Below are positions 10,197 to 22,466 of a stretch of 40,616 nt of DNA, piece after piece; position 1 is the stretch's first letter; every line of letters starts with the position of its first letter. Position numbers and translations under genes: made by a program. Under the pieces are notes generated by a model. The model did no database searches, was not told where the DNA came from, and saw only the letters and a program-made list of their open reading frames with translations. The stretch lies in contig JNET01030093.1 of NCBI GenBank assembly GCA_000697455.1, positions 1-40,616 of the forward strand, written 5' to 3'. The DNA comes from Basidiobolus heterosporus B8920 (Eukaryota; Basidiobolomycota; Basidiobolomycetes; Basidiobolales; Basidiobolaceae).

Positions 10197-12203
10197 TTAA
10201 TTCATTGTTTGAAACGGTGGTGATGTCATAGAAAAGTCAGTTGCCACTTCTGGACTATTAAAAAGACCATTGCTAGGAGTTTTTTGGAACTGTACGGGCT
10301 GAGGTGGTAGGTGATACTTGATCCCGACTGCGAGGATACTCTCTTGCAAGGCAAACATGAAACGGGTTCGGCGTTCCCATCGTCGGCCACCATCTTGCCA
10401 ATTTCCCTTATACTCCATGAAGAGATAGAGCTTCATCAGATTGGTCTTGGTTATCTCTGCAATGTGCACATTGATACTGGGGTGATAATCACGTGAGTTG
10501 GCTTGTAGGAATTCATTGATTTTCTTTTCCAGCTCCAGCACCTTAGCCTTTGGTGTATAGAAATCGATATCAAGCTCTAGAAGAGAATTAATCAGTAAAT
10601 GCTGTCGCTGATCAGAATTGTAAGGGGAGGTGCAAGGTACCAATCGTTTCACTTTGATTAGATGACCGACGGATATTGTGGATGAACTTGGTGCACATCA
10701 CCTCGTTCGGTGCGTAAATCATTTGGCCATCCGCTTTAACAAAAATGGTACTAAGTAACCCGACCTTGAACACCATCAGATTGCTGCCATCTACGAATAC
10801 ACGGTCGCCAGCGTCATATGGATGCTACAGAAACCTGGTTAGGGTGTGTTATTATCACAATGTAGTGGATACACAACTTACCGTGACGAAGACGAAGATG
10901 ATCGATTTAAATAGGGATGCAGCCGTGCTTCCAAATACAAAAGTCAGCGCTAGAACCATTGATCCGAGAGGAACCAAAGTTTTAACGATATCGTTGTTGA
11001 ACAGCATACAACAGGCAATAAACAAAACGATGAAGGCAAATACAAGGAAGATGCGGTCAAGTTTTCCAACTGCCTGAGATGTATCACGCATACCAACCAT
11101 CAATGATTTTCTCTCCTTATAGATGTAGATTACCATATCCTTCATTTCTCGCTTGCTGATATCTCCATTTCCATCCTTATCGAATAGAGCAAATGCCTTC
11201 TCTGCCTCCTTGGGCTTGTTGAAGTATGGGAGAAAATCCTCCATCACTAGATATTGCCTTTGATTTTGAAGTGCCCCAAAGAGCTTTTTGGCAAGCCTAC
11301 GAGCGCGATTCTGCGAGTTGATGTCTGTGTCTACTTCACCATAATCGCCGCTTAGGTCTATCTCTGGTGATTTGCTATTTGCCTCCTCCTTGAGCCCCGC
11401 CATTGAACCGCGATGATGACGTTTAGCACCACGAAGGCAGTCCAGCACCTCTAGTGCATATTTTATCTCACTCATACGATCCTTGTAAGCTCGCCTATGA
11501 AACCGGTAGGCGATTAAATGTAGAATCAACTTCTCAACAAACAAAATCCCCGAAGCCACGAGGAAGCAGAGCAGCACACGGGAAAAGGTTTTTTGAGACT
11601 TATTTTCCTCTTCATCAAGGTTCGGAAAGAAAATCAAATAAGACCCGGAAGAAAACGCCATGACTAATACGAAATTAAAATAACGTTTCACAGCATTGAA
11701 GTGCTCGAGTTTGGTTTTGAAGGTCTCTTGCTTTTTGGGTTTTAACCCTTTGATGATTTTGATGATTATGAATGGAACCATGCGGAGAAAATAGACGGCA
11801 ATTACTGAAAATGCCCACACACATGCCAGCCAAAAGAAAACGTCTATCACTGTTCTGTGAGATCTCCATCCATGGGTAAACCTAACGCCCATTGCCGGTG
11901 CCAACAGGATGATCTCTCCAACTATCAGCAATGACAGAAACTTCATGATAGTCTTAGCTAAGGAGTTAGTGTTGGGTGAGTGTAATTTCCGGTGATCGTA
12001 TTGCGAGTCATCTTCACTAACAGAGTCCCAGTCAAACTGGTCATCCTGGTCATTCGCATAATTACCAGTCTTTATCTGCTTTGCTCTAGAAAGTGAAATC
12101 TGAACATGCCCTTCTACAAAGCATTTGTTAGACTAGTGAAAGCCAATTCCTGATGTAGAGAGTCATAAATACCTGGCATATCCTCAACTTTTTCCGTGGA
12201 CAT
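10197..12203 (-). CDS. EF-hand MscS-type mechanosensitive channel
   Basis: Four exons on the minus strand: 12173-12203, 10882-12113, 10641-10824, 10197-10576. They give 608 aa. The short first exon (MSTEKVEDMP) was chosen because it is joined in frame to an acidic cytosolic leader before the first membrane segment. Hydrophobic segments lie near residues 67-88, 98-122, 157-173, 187-213, 365-382 and 390-420; the last is the pore helix (GSTAASLFKSIIFVFV). A canonical EF-hand (DKDGNGDISKRE, residues 322-333) precedes the pore. The MscS beta-domain follows (HPYDAGDRVFVDG, IYAPNE, NIRRS, IELDIDF). This is the domain order of fungal Msy1/Msy2 channels, which act at the ER in hypo-osmotic calcium responses. 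A 64-nt intron at 10577-10640 is needed to join NIRRSSNQSETI to ELDIDF. Confidence 0.92.
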
Positions 12204-13460
12204 TTATTTTAAGAAATGGACCAGCACGGAAGCAATTTGCGGTTGTTGCTAAGCCCCAAAGCAATTTATATACCCAGAAAATTTTCCAGTTAGTGTAGAG
12301 ACGCACCTTTGATGAGAAGAGGAAGGATTTTCCTTTTTGAGCATTCAAATTTAATTAGCACCCAGACTTCTCGATTCGCTGTACAACTTTCTTTGGGAAC
12401 TTATTTTCATTATGTTTGATTGTTGATATCAAAAGTGCCCAAAGCGATTGTCAGTTGCATTCAGAACTATTCTTATGATTGGGCCATCTTTGGTATTGAG
12501 CACTTCATACCATCTTAGTAGCGCCATTTGACTCGCATGTGTTGTGTTGCGTTGTGATAGTGATTTCATTTCATTCAAAGTACAAACCAATTGTGTAACA
12601 TTTCCAACTACCATGGAGATTGATGCATACCAGAAAGATGGTTGTGAGTCAAAAACAAGGTGTATCTCTGTGATGATTTGCGATAGCTTAATTGAAACCT
12701 ACCCCAATTTGTTTAAGATCAATTCAGAGCCACGAGTGAAAATCGACAAGTGAAAATCAGCAATCATCATCGGTTGCCCATGGAGCAGTTCGTTCACCCA
12801 CCAAAATGGGCTTTGAGGAACCTAGTCTTCGATTCATCTTATACTTGTTGAATAAGTGAGTAAATGCATGGAAGGAAATGCGGTATTACGAGACCAATAA
12901 GAGACCAACTATAGCTCTATGTAATTCTATTCCAAACCATCATGGTGCTATCTGCAATTTCCTTTGGAAACGTCACTATTACGTAGTGTTACTGAAGAGC
13001 TTTGTTCACTAGCAAACTAGCTGGGGAAATTCGAATCAACAGACTGTAACACAATGAATTTCCATGGCTATAATATCTGCGGTATCTGAGGGATTGACTG
13101 GGTTATTTTACTGTCCACACTGATGAAAGCTGGCATGCTGACGATTATCGCTAGTTAAACAGAATCTTGCACATCAGGCAAATGAATGCATATATTCTTG
13201 ATCAAACACTTGATTATGTAACTGCTTTAAGAGAATAAAATTTCGAAATATCGAGCCAATTACAGGGTAGCCATTTCGCGAGATTAGGGTGCTATATGGA
13301 ATTTTTTTGTTCGGATAGCCATAGAAAGAGTAGGGTGCAGATAGGTACGCATAGTAGGCTGGTAAAAAAAAAATCTAAGACGATTTCTACGTAGTACTCT
13401 TTTTGACTGGAAAAGGTCAACCACAAAGCTAGTTTCTCTTTGGGAGGTCTCATTCGTAAC
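12204..13460. other. Divergent intergenic region between MscS channel and GCN1 genes
   Basis: About 1.26 kb with no supported gene. Short open frames (for example 12544-12753) have no promoter, homology or codon signal. A GATTAGGGTGC word near 13280 lies about 180 nt upstream of the GCN1 start. The region presumably carries both promoters. Confidence 0.5.
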
Positions 13461-16400
13461 ATGGCTGACCAAGACGATTTCGTTTCGCCGTTGGAGATAA
13501 CTTGGCCCGATTTCATAAAGAGTAGGCTCTTAGTGGGAATAACCGCTTCGAGTGTTAATTCTCGTCTCGAGTTAATAGAACAAGGGCTCATCCCGAAAAT
13601 CAAACAGAAAGGTAGGGTTATAAGTGGCGAATCTAAAGTTTGGCTTGAAATCCCTCTTACATGGAGAGAGATGTGAAACAAAGAAACGTCTAGATCCTCT
13701 TTCTTTCACTGGTTTACTAAAATCAGTTCATTTCGTTGCGATATAGATTTTCCCGAGCAAGCCCTTCCTTCTTTACTTCGTCTGATTTTCCTTACCTATC
13801 CACGTTATCAAGATCACGCATCTCGTCGTGCTATCTTAAAAGTTTATACAGAATTATTCAAATGGAACTCTGAGGCGTTGCTCAAAGCAGCTAACATTGC
13901 TTTCATGCGTGAAGTAGAAGCTGTAAATAAGAGATCAGGAGAGTCTGGGTTTGTATTTTCTTAAACATTCTACTAACGTAGACACCTAAGGACTAATTAG
14001 GTTTACTTTCAAATTCCTTTTACAGTACCTTTACTACCTCAGAAACTTCTCGTTTCGTTATTCTCACCTGGGTGAATCATCTCATTACTCTCATCATGGG
14101 TTCCTTTGGCTCAGATGTTGAGGCACTTAAGCAATCTACCTATTGGACGGCTTTTATTAAACATCAGGCAATTTTACTCGACGGTCTTCTTGCTAGTAAA
14201 AGAAAAGGGGTAAGCAAGGGCGCTATCGCTGATGTCCGTAGAGTTATCAGAAAATATCCCGATTTTGTCGAGGCATATCTTTCTCAAACTGTAAGCTTAT
14301 CCTTGACACCGCCCTACAGAGTTGTTGCACTAGTTGGAACAATCATTGACGTTTCTCTGAGATTGTCATCTATCAAAAGAGATGTAGTTGAGAAACAAAA
14401 AGAAGCTATTATCAAACTCTATCTTTCAAGCGTTTTGTCCTCCAAACAAGCTATTCCTTCAGTTGTTTCCGAGTCTCTCAGAGATTTCTTCTTCAACTTT
14501 ATCAACGAAGAAGAATTTAAGCAACAGCTAGTTCCTACCATGGAAAGAATGCTTCTCAGATCACCCGAGGTTGCTTTGAGTGCCATTTCTGATGTTGTTA
14601 GCTCTGTTAACTTTGACCTAGGCGAGCTTTTTTCTGCTACTTTCACAAAGCCGATCATTAGTTCTTTCCAATCTAGTAACGTCAAAGTTCGTAACGATGC
14701 AATCAACCTTTTCAAACAATTAGCATTGCGAAGCCGCAGTGATGAGAATCTCTCCTCCGTATCTCAAGAAATGATCAAAATGATTACCGGTGGGAAGATC
14801 TCTAACGCTGATCAACGTAGTACATTCTATCAATGCTTGAGCGGAATGATCACCTCTCCTATTGTTTCTGCCGAAATCTTGGATAAACTAGGTCCTCAAG
14901 TTGCCAAAGAATCGAACGAAAATGTCGCAGCTATTTTAATTAGTTCTTTGGGTAAACAACTCGAAGCTATTGTTTCCCTTCCTAGCGATCGAATCACACC
15001 ACAAATCAAGACCAGCGTTGACAACTTCATGAAATTGCTTCTTGCTGGCCTTAAGAGCAACAAGCCAACCATTAAGAAGAATTGGACATTGGTTTGCGGT
15101 AGCGCCGTATGGAAGAGCAGAAACATAGACCAAGCAATCCTCAGTTCTTATGCTTCGGACTTCATGAAATTACTATTGGACACCACCAACAAAATCCATC
15201 AAAACCCTATTCAATATCCAAGTGGACCACTTGAGGGTTATATCGCCATCTCTGTTGCTGAGAATATCAAAAACTGGAACACTAGCAGTTCGATCCAGGA
15301 TAGCTTGTCAACCTGCTTTGATCTATCACCAAAGCCATCGTTCTTCCTAATGGATAGAATATACCATAAATTGGCTACCGAAGAAGAGTGTTTATGGCTC
15401 ATCAGAGCAGTCGAAAGCGTGATTCTTGAGGAGAAAAGTTTGACGAGCGAGGTTAAAAATGCTTTGGCCTACATCTTCATTTTCGGAGTCACTAGTTTCC
15501 CTCAATACGAATCTAGAAATGAAGCTTATTGTGCTTTGCAAAGATTGTCCGCCGCATGCCCTGTTAAAATCGGAGAAATTATGCGCAACGGTCTTGAGAA
15601 ATGGTTGCTGGATCTCGAAAAGCAAGGCCACCAGCCTACAAGAAAATCTGCCTATCGTCTCTCACGTGTATTAACCGCAATCACCAGCTTCAAACCCGAC
15701 CTTGAAGAAGTTGCCGTTGAAAACGCTCTCTTGGACTTGGCTCTGATCGCTCATCATCCTCATGTTGTTTCTCCATCGGACAAGTACTCTTGGTTAACCC
15801 TAGCCTACAGAGCCAATATTAACCCTGGCAAATTGGTTGCTGATAGCTTCAGTGTCTTGGAGAAAATGTTTGTTGATAGAACTATCAATGATTATTCTTC
15901 CAAACTCTTTTATAAGGCCGCGATTTCTCTTGCCTCGACACTTACATTGGTAAACCCTGAAAGATCAATCCCTGAATTCTTGAGGATCTGCGAGGAAGAT
16001 CTGAAATCAGACAGAATGGATGGTATCGACCAAGAAAAAGTAGATATTTGGAGAACTCCCGAAGGTGTTTTATATGTTGATGTGCTTAAACGTAGTAAAT
16101 ACGAGGAAAACAAAAACCGTAAAAACTACGCCACTGATAAATGGGAGGAAGACTTACGTAAAGAGATTGCCAAGAAGAGAGGTGAAGACAAGCAAGTGAA
16201 GCTGACAAAGGAAGAACAGGCTACTGTTGATGCTCAATTGGCCAAAGAATCTAAAATCCGTAAGAATGTCCAGAATGTATACGACAAACTAGTTCGAGGA
16301 TTGGACATAATTGACGCCATGGTCTCCGGAAACAAAGAGGCTCTCGGTGAGCATCTTGTCGATGTTGTTAGACTTCTTCTCAGTGGTGTTGTTCAAAACG

Positions 16401-19400
16401 GTGGTATACTGGTTGGAGGTAAAGCTGTAGATACCTACATGAACGTTGGTAAATGCACTTCCGACAGTCTTCAAGGTATTCGAGAAATCTTGGGACTGGC
16501 TACTCTCAGAGCGATCAAGGTGAAAGAGATCCCTGAAAAATGGTGCGCCGAACCTCTATACGATTTGGTTATCCGCGTTCTTTACCGCTTGCGATTCGCA
16601 ACAGAAAAGGCTCCTCTTTCCCCTTCTTCGTTCTCATACTGTTTCCCATTGATTCACCAAATCATTCGGGAAAACGGTGTTGGCTCACCTAATGAGTCCC
16701 GAGTTCTTCATCCTGATGAAGAGAGTCAGTACGACAAAACTCCTGAACAAGTTGTTATCGCAATCGATATCATATCTTTCCATTGTAAATTCAGCGGGTC
16801 ACTTCTAGTTCCTAGAAAGGAGATGATTGAGTCTTTGTTACAAGTAATTCGTTTTTATAACAAGTTGAACAATGTTGCAAAGAAATCTCTAGCTGTCCTT
16901 TGTGAATCTATGGGAGATACTGCAACCTTGCCTGAGATGTTTACTCTCTTGAAGGGGCTTCTCTCTGAGAGCCTCTTGGTTAGAACTGCTTGTCTTGAGG
17001 CCTTGGATTTCTTGGATCTGACAGACATAGATTTCTCTAGCGAGTTATGGGTTGCTTGTCACGAAGACAATGAAGCTAATGCCAATCTGGCAGCTACTCT
17101 GTGGGACGAGAACAGTATGGAGATCCCAGAGAATTATCTCTCTCATCTTTTACCTCTTGTTATCCATCAAAACAAGAATGTAAGAGTCAGTGCTGCTAAG
17201 GCATTAGCAAGTGCCATTCAGTTCCACCCTGAGAGCATCTCTGATGCTTTGGAGAATATCTACAGCAAGTATAAAGAACTTGCTACACCCATTGTTCCTG
17301 AATATGACGAGTTTGGAATGGTCATTCGCTCTTCTTTAGAAAAAGAGGATCCATGGGCTGGCAGAGTTGGGCTCGCATCCGCTTTGGTTGCTTGTGCTCC
17401 TCTCATGATGCCAAAGGATTTGACTCCATTCTTCCACTTCTTGATTCAAGAAGAAGCACTTGGAGATCGTCACGAAGACGTCCGTCAACGTATGTTAGAT
17501 GCTGGTTTAGCAGTTATTTCTGCACACGGACAGGAGCGTGTTGAAGTGTTGATGCCATTGTTCGAGTCTTACCTTAGCTCTCCTGCTCGCCCCAATGATA
17601 CCCAAGACCGTATTCGTGAATCAGTTGTCATTCTATTCGGATCGTTGGCCGGACATCTCAATGCTTCCAACCCCAAGATTCCTACTGCCGTAGAGAAGTT
17701 AATCGAGACATTGAAGACTCCTTCTGAGCCAGTCCAAGTTGCCGTTAGTCAGTGCTTGCCTCCTCTTATCAAGGCCATGAAGAATAATGCACCTAAGCTT
17801 ATTGAGCAGCTCTTGAACGATTTGTTGAATGCTGAGAAATATGCCGAGAGACGTGGTGCGGCTTATGGTTTAGCTGGTACCATCAAGGGATGTGGAATTT
17901 CTTTCATCAAGACCTGTGATATCATGACCACCCTCAAAAACGCTATTGCTGAAAAGAAGAATTACAAGCATCGTCAAGGTGCTCTCTTCGCTTTTGAGAC
18001 GTTGTCACTTAACCTTGGCCGTTTCTTTGAGCCCTACATTATTCAGATTATTCCTCTGCTTCTTTCGTGCTTCAGTGACAATACTGCCGATGTACGTGAG
18101 GCCACCATTGATGCTTCTCGAGTAATTATGAGTAAGATCAGTGGTCACTGTGTTAAACTTATTCTTCCCTCTCTGCTTAGAGCTTTAGAGGACAAGCAAT
18201 GGCGTACTAAACAAGGATCTGTTCAATTATTGGGATCTATGGCTTATTGTGCACCAAAACAATTGTCCATCAGCTTACCTACAATTATCCCGTGCTTGAT
18301 TGAAGTACTCGCCGATTCTCATCAAAATGTACAAAAGTCCGCCAACGAATCTCTTATGACCTTTGGTGAGGTTATTAGTAACCCTGAGATTCAGGCCTTG
18401 GTGCCCATCATTATGGACTCCCTCTCTGACCCCAATAATAAGACTGAAGCTGGTTTGACTGCTTTGTTGGGTACAGCCTTTGTCCATTACATTGATGCAC
18501 CATCATTGGCTCTGGTTATGCCCATCTTGCAAAGAGGTTTGAAGGAAAGAAGCACCGAAGTCAAGAAGAAGGGCGCTCGTATTGTCGGTAACATGTGCTC
18601 CCTCACAGACAAGAAGGATCTTGTTCCCTATCTACCTTCTCTTCTTCCTAGCCTGAGAGAAGTCCTTGCCGACCCGGTGCCTGATGCTCGTGCAACTGCC
18701 GCTAAGGCGCTAGGTACGATGGTGGAGAAACTTGGCGAACAGAACTTCCCTGATCTTGTTAATGGACTTATCCATACTCTCAAGACAGACTCTAGCGGTG
18801 TTGACAGAGAGGGTGCTGCCCAAGGTCTTTCTGAAATCTTGGCCGGTTTGGGTATCGATCGTATGGAGACTATGTTGCCAGAGATCATCGAATACACAAC
18901 TAGTCCCAAATCGTATGTCCGTGAAGGTTTCGTTACCCTGCTCATTTACTTGCCTGCCACTTTCGGAGAGCAATTCACTCCTTACCTTGGCCGTACTATT
19001 CCTTCTATTCTCAGGGGTCTTGCTGATGATTCCGAATACGTCAGAGACGCCTCCCTTCGTGCTGGTCAAATTATCGTCACCAACTACGCCACTAAGGCTG
19101 TTGATTTGTTGTTACCTGAACTTGAGAAGGGACTGTTCGATGAGAACTGGCGTATTAGACACAGCTCCGTCCAACTTATTGGAGAGCTTCTATACAAGAT
19201 TACTGGTATCTCTGCCAATACTGACGAAGAAACCGGAGAGGAGAGCGAAGATGCCGCCGTTAATGAGTCAACCCGTAAGATTCTTCTCGAAGCACTTGGT
19301 AAAGACAGACGTGATCGTGTCCTTGCTTCTCTATTCATCGTTAGAAACGATGTATCTGGTGTTGTTCGTCAAGCTACTGTTTCTGTCTGGAAATCTATTG

Positions 19401-21652
19401 TTAGCAACACTCCTCGTACTCTTAAGGAAATTCTCTATGTTGTTATGGACATTATCATCAACAACCTTGCCAGCCCTGTGCTCGACAAACGCCAAGTTGC
19501 TGCTCGTACATTAGGCGATATGGTTCGTAAACTTGGAGAAAGTGTTCTCTCTGAGATTATTCCCATTCTGGAGAAAGGACTTGATGCTGAAGAAAGTGGA
19601 ACCAGACAAGGTGTTTGTATTGGTCTTAGTGAGATCATGGCTACTGCAGGAAAGGTCCACATTATCGATTACATCGAGGCACTTATTCCCTCTGTTCGTA
19701 AAGCTCTTTTGGATCCCTCCACTGAAGTACGTGAAGCAGCTGCTCAGGCATTTGATAACCTTCACCAACATGTTGGCTCTAGAGCCATCGATGACATTCT
19801 GCCACATCTTCTAAACGAGCTTAAGAGCGGTAACAACGATAACGCATTGGAGGCTCTCAAAGAAATTATGTCTGTACGCGCCAATGTTGTTTTCCCTGTC
19901 CTCATTCCTACCTTGATTACAGTACCTATTTCCTCTTTCAACGCTCGTGCCTTAGGCTCCTTGATCTCTGTCTCTGGTTCAGCGCTTAGCAAACGCTTCA
20001 GTCAGTTATTAACTGCCTTGATGGATTCGCTATCCCAAGAAGACCCAGAAGCTGTAGTTGAATGCCGCGAAACCATCAAGATCCTCATTTCGTCGGTTGA
20101 TGATATTGAAGGTCTACACAACCTGATGATGATGTTATTTGAGATTGTTAAGAGTAATGACGCCTCTCAGCGCTCCAGTGCTTGTGAAATTCTTGCAGTC
20201 TTCTGTGCTGCCAACAAGGTTGACATCTTCCGTTATGTCCACGATTGGTTCCGTACTTTGATTGCATTGTTGAATGATCAATATGTTATGCAATCTGCTT
20301 GGAAGGCTCTTGATAGCATCACCAAATCCATGAAGAAGGAGGATCTTGACCAATATGTAGTTCCTGTTCGTCGCGCCCTCAAAGGAACCACTGATCGCTT
20401 GTATGCTGGCCAAACTCTTCCTGGTTTCTGTTTGACCAAGGGCATCGGGCCATTGCTTCCTATCTTCTTGCAAGGTTTGATGTATGGTAGCCCAGATACT
20501 CGTGAACAAGCAGCCCTCGGTATTGGAGACTTGGTCCAATGGACATCATCCGATGCTCTTAAGCCATTTGTCACTCAAATCACTGGACCCCTTATTCGTA
20601 TCATCGGTGATCGTTTCCCTCCACAAGTCAAGGCAGCTATCTTGCAGACATTGGGAGAATTGCTTAACAAAGTATCCATTATGTTGAAGCCATTCTTACC
20701 CCAGCTTCAAAGAACATTCATCAAATGTCTCTCTGATCCTACACCCATTGTTCGTGAACGTGCTGCTGTTGCCTTGGGTGTTTTGATTACCTTGCAGTCT
20801 CGTGTTGATCCACTTGTTATGGAATTAAACGCTGGTATCAAGGCCAATGAAGGAGGTATTCGTGAAACCATGTTGAAGGCTCTTGAACAAGTCATTTTCC
20901 ATGCTGCTGGCAATCTCTCCGACTCTAGCAAGCAAATTGTGGAAAAGACTGCGTTGGAAGGATTGTCTGATCCTAGTGAATCGGTTCGTGAGACCTCGTC
21001 CAAGTGTCTCGGCAGTTTGTGTAAGACTTTGCCTACGGATCAAGCGCGTCCTATTATCTCCAACATTCTTAACGAAGCAAAGGGAGGCGCTTTGGGGCCT
21101 GTACTGGGAATCAAAGCAATTCTTGAGGATAGCCCAGTTGCCTTTGAGAACTTGGGGCTGACTGAGGAGTTGGTTGATGTCATCGTTCAAAGCATTGAAA
21201 ACCCTCAAATGATTGAGGTAGGTATTTTGGCAGCAGATGCCATCTTATCTGGCAATGCTTGTGGCTCGAAGGAATGTACCAAGAAAATCGTGGATGCCCT
21301 TGTGTCCGTTCTTGGAGGCAAGTCAACAGAATGCAAGCGCCTTACACTCCGTGCCATCAAGAATGTATCGAAGCGAAAGAATGAGGTGATCAGTCCTTTC
21401 ATTGATGACGTTGTCCCCTCTATCATGGCATGTGTCAAGGAACGTAGTATCCCAGTTAAGCTTGCTGGTGAACGAGCCATGTTGTATCTCTTTAAATTAC
21501 CCGAAAGTGATACTCAGATTCAAACATACATTGAGGCCCAGGAACCGGGACTCAAGAAAACTGTAAGTGATTATTATCGTCGTGTACTTGCAAAACTAGC
21601 AGAAACTGTGCGTCAACCAGAATATGTTAGTGATGAAGAAGATCAATATTAA
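13461..21652 (+). CDS. GCN1: Translational activator GCN1 (Gcn2 co-activator)
   Basis: Three exons: 13461-13611, 13747-13948, 14026-21652, with the last exon 7.6 kb. They give 2,659 aa, matching the usual length of about 2,670. The whole chain is HEAT repeats. The central eEF3-like part is well conserved (for example YAERRGAAYGLAGTIKG, QGALFAFETL, WRTKQGSVQLLGSMAYCAPK, SVDREGAAQGLSEILAG), as are the downstream ENWRIRHSSVQLIGELL and RQGVCIGLSEIM blocks. With Gcn20, Gcn1 binds stalled or collided ribosomes and passes the uncharged-tRNA signal to Gcn2, which phosphorylates eIF2alpha. It also acts in ribosome-collision surveillance. Start choice: ATG 13461 (MADQDDF) precedes a 135-nt intron and the conserved LPSLLRLIFLTYPRYQDHASRRA segment. 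The N-terminus is less conserved and least certain. The tail ends in an acidic VSDEEDQY. Confidence 0.95.
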
Positions 21653-21963
21653 TACGCGAAAGTTTGATGTGTATTTATCTTCTCTCTATCCAAAATCCAC
21701 CTCATACCCGTTCATTTGTCAAAATTTTAATATAAACCAAGTATTACGAAATAGATTCAATGGATTTTTGGAGGTGATTTCATTCTATACCAGTTAGCTT
21801 GTGTATGGAATATTTTATGAATTTAAGGTCAAAGTAATGAGCACACAAGATCAGAGCGTACCATCAGTGTTACAAGTCTAATAAGTCAATGATTTGCAAG
21901 ATCTGCTTTCCATTTGCTACCCAAATATCCCTTAAAATAGAAACAGTAGGCCTATTCTGATTC

Positions 21964-21981
21964 TTAGGGTTAGGGTTAGGG
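21964..21981 (+). repeat. Interstitial telomere-like repeat, three TTAGGG units
   Basis: Three perfect head-to-tail TTAGGG units are followed by TTGCGG. TTAGGG is the telomere repeat of most fungi. Short internal copies are also binding sites for TRF-like factors such as Tbf1, so this may be a regulatory element rather than a telomere scar. It lies about 310 bp after GCN1 and 490 bp before the carrier gene. Confidence 0.8.
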
Positions 21982-22095
21982 TTGCGGTAAGATTGACTCA
22001 TTGAGCATTCACCATGTCAGGGCTCATTGTGCGCTGTGCGTTGTAACCACACACACGACACGTGAACTTTGGCATTTTCCATTTCAGGTAGCCCT

Positions 22096-22302
22096 TCAAA
22101 CGAATGCAGACAAAGGCAGTATTCGAGAGTAGACAAGCCCAATGTTTGCTGGGTCGGCTTTTGCCCTTTCATCATCAGTAACGAATAGCATTGGTCTGAA
22201 TGTCTTGTGAATATACATCAGGAAACGTTCACTCCGCATCAAGGCAGAGAGTTGATGAAAAATTGCGGAGACATCCGAGAATGCATCTTGAAATAGGTCC
22301 AT
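22096..22302 (-). pseudogene. Possible decayed gene or hypothetical ORF
   Basis: An ATG at 22302 opens a frame of 68 residues (MDLFQDAFSDVSAIFHQLSA onward) ending at 22096. In another frame, overlapping its end and continuing to about 22002, lies an open stretch with a half zinc-knuckle (FTCRVCGYNAQRTM). Joining the two would need a frameshift or an unseen intron. Composition looks protein-like rather than random, but I recognise no family. The frame overlaps the promoter of the carrier gene on the opposite strand. It could equally be chance. Confidence 0.2.
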
Positions 22303-22466
22303 TGAAATCACCTCCGTTTCTTGTTTTAGGAGTTTGGAAAAATTTTCCAAATTCAATCTTAATACTAAAAATTCCTAATTAACTTGACTCTTTAGAGAAT
22401 TGGTTTTTTTTGTTATTTCAGTTTCTTCTCCTCCATTTCTCTTTCTTAAACGTTACACAGTTGAGG

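Larger units (their letters stand above)
21653..22466. other. Spacer between GCN1 and carrier gene
   Basis: This contains the 3' region of GCN1, a triple TTAGGG tract (21964-21981), a decayed or hypothetical minus-strand frame near 22096-22356, and a pyrimidine-rich leader (22420-22450) before the carrier start. Confidence 0.5.

Noticed and set aside
18732-19514. 260-codon plus-strand frame within GCN1
   Set aside because: A shadow in another phase of the strongly conserved GCN1 exon; composition is leucine/serine-rich as expected of a frame shadow.
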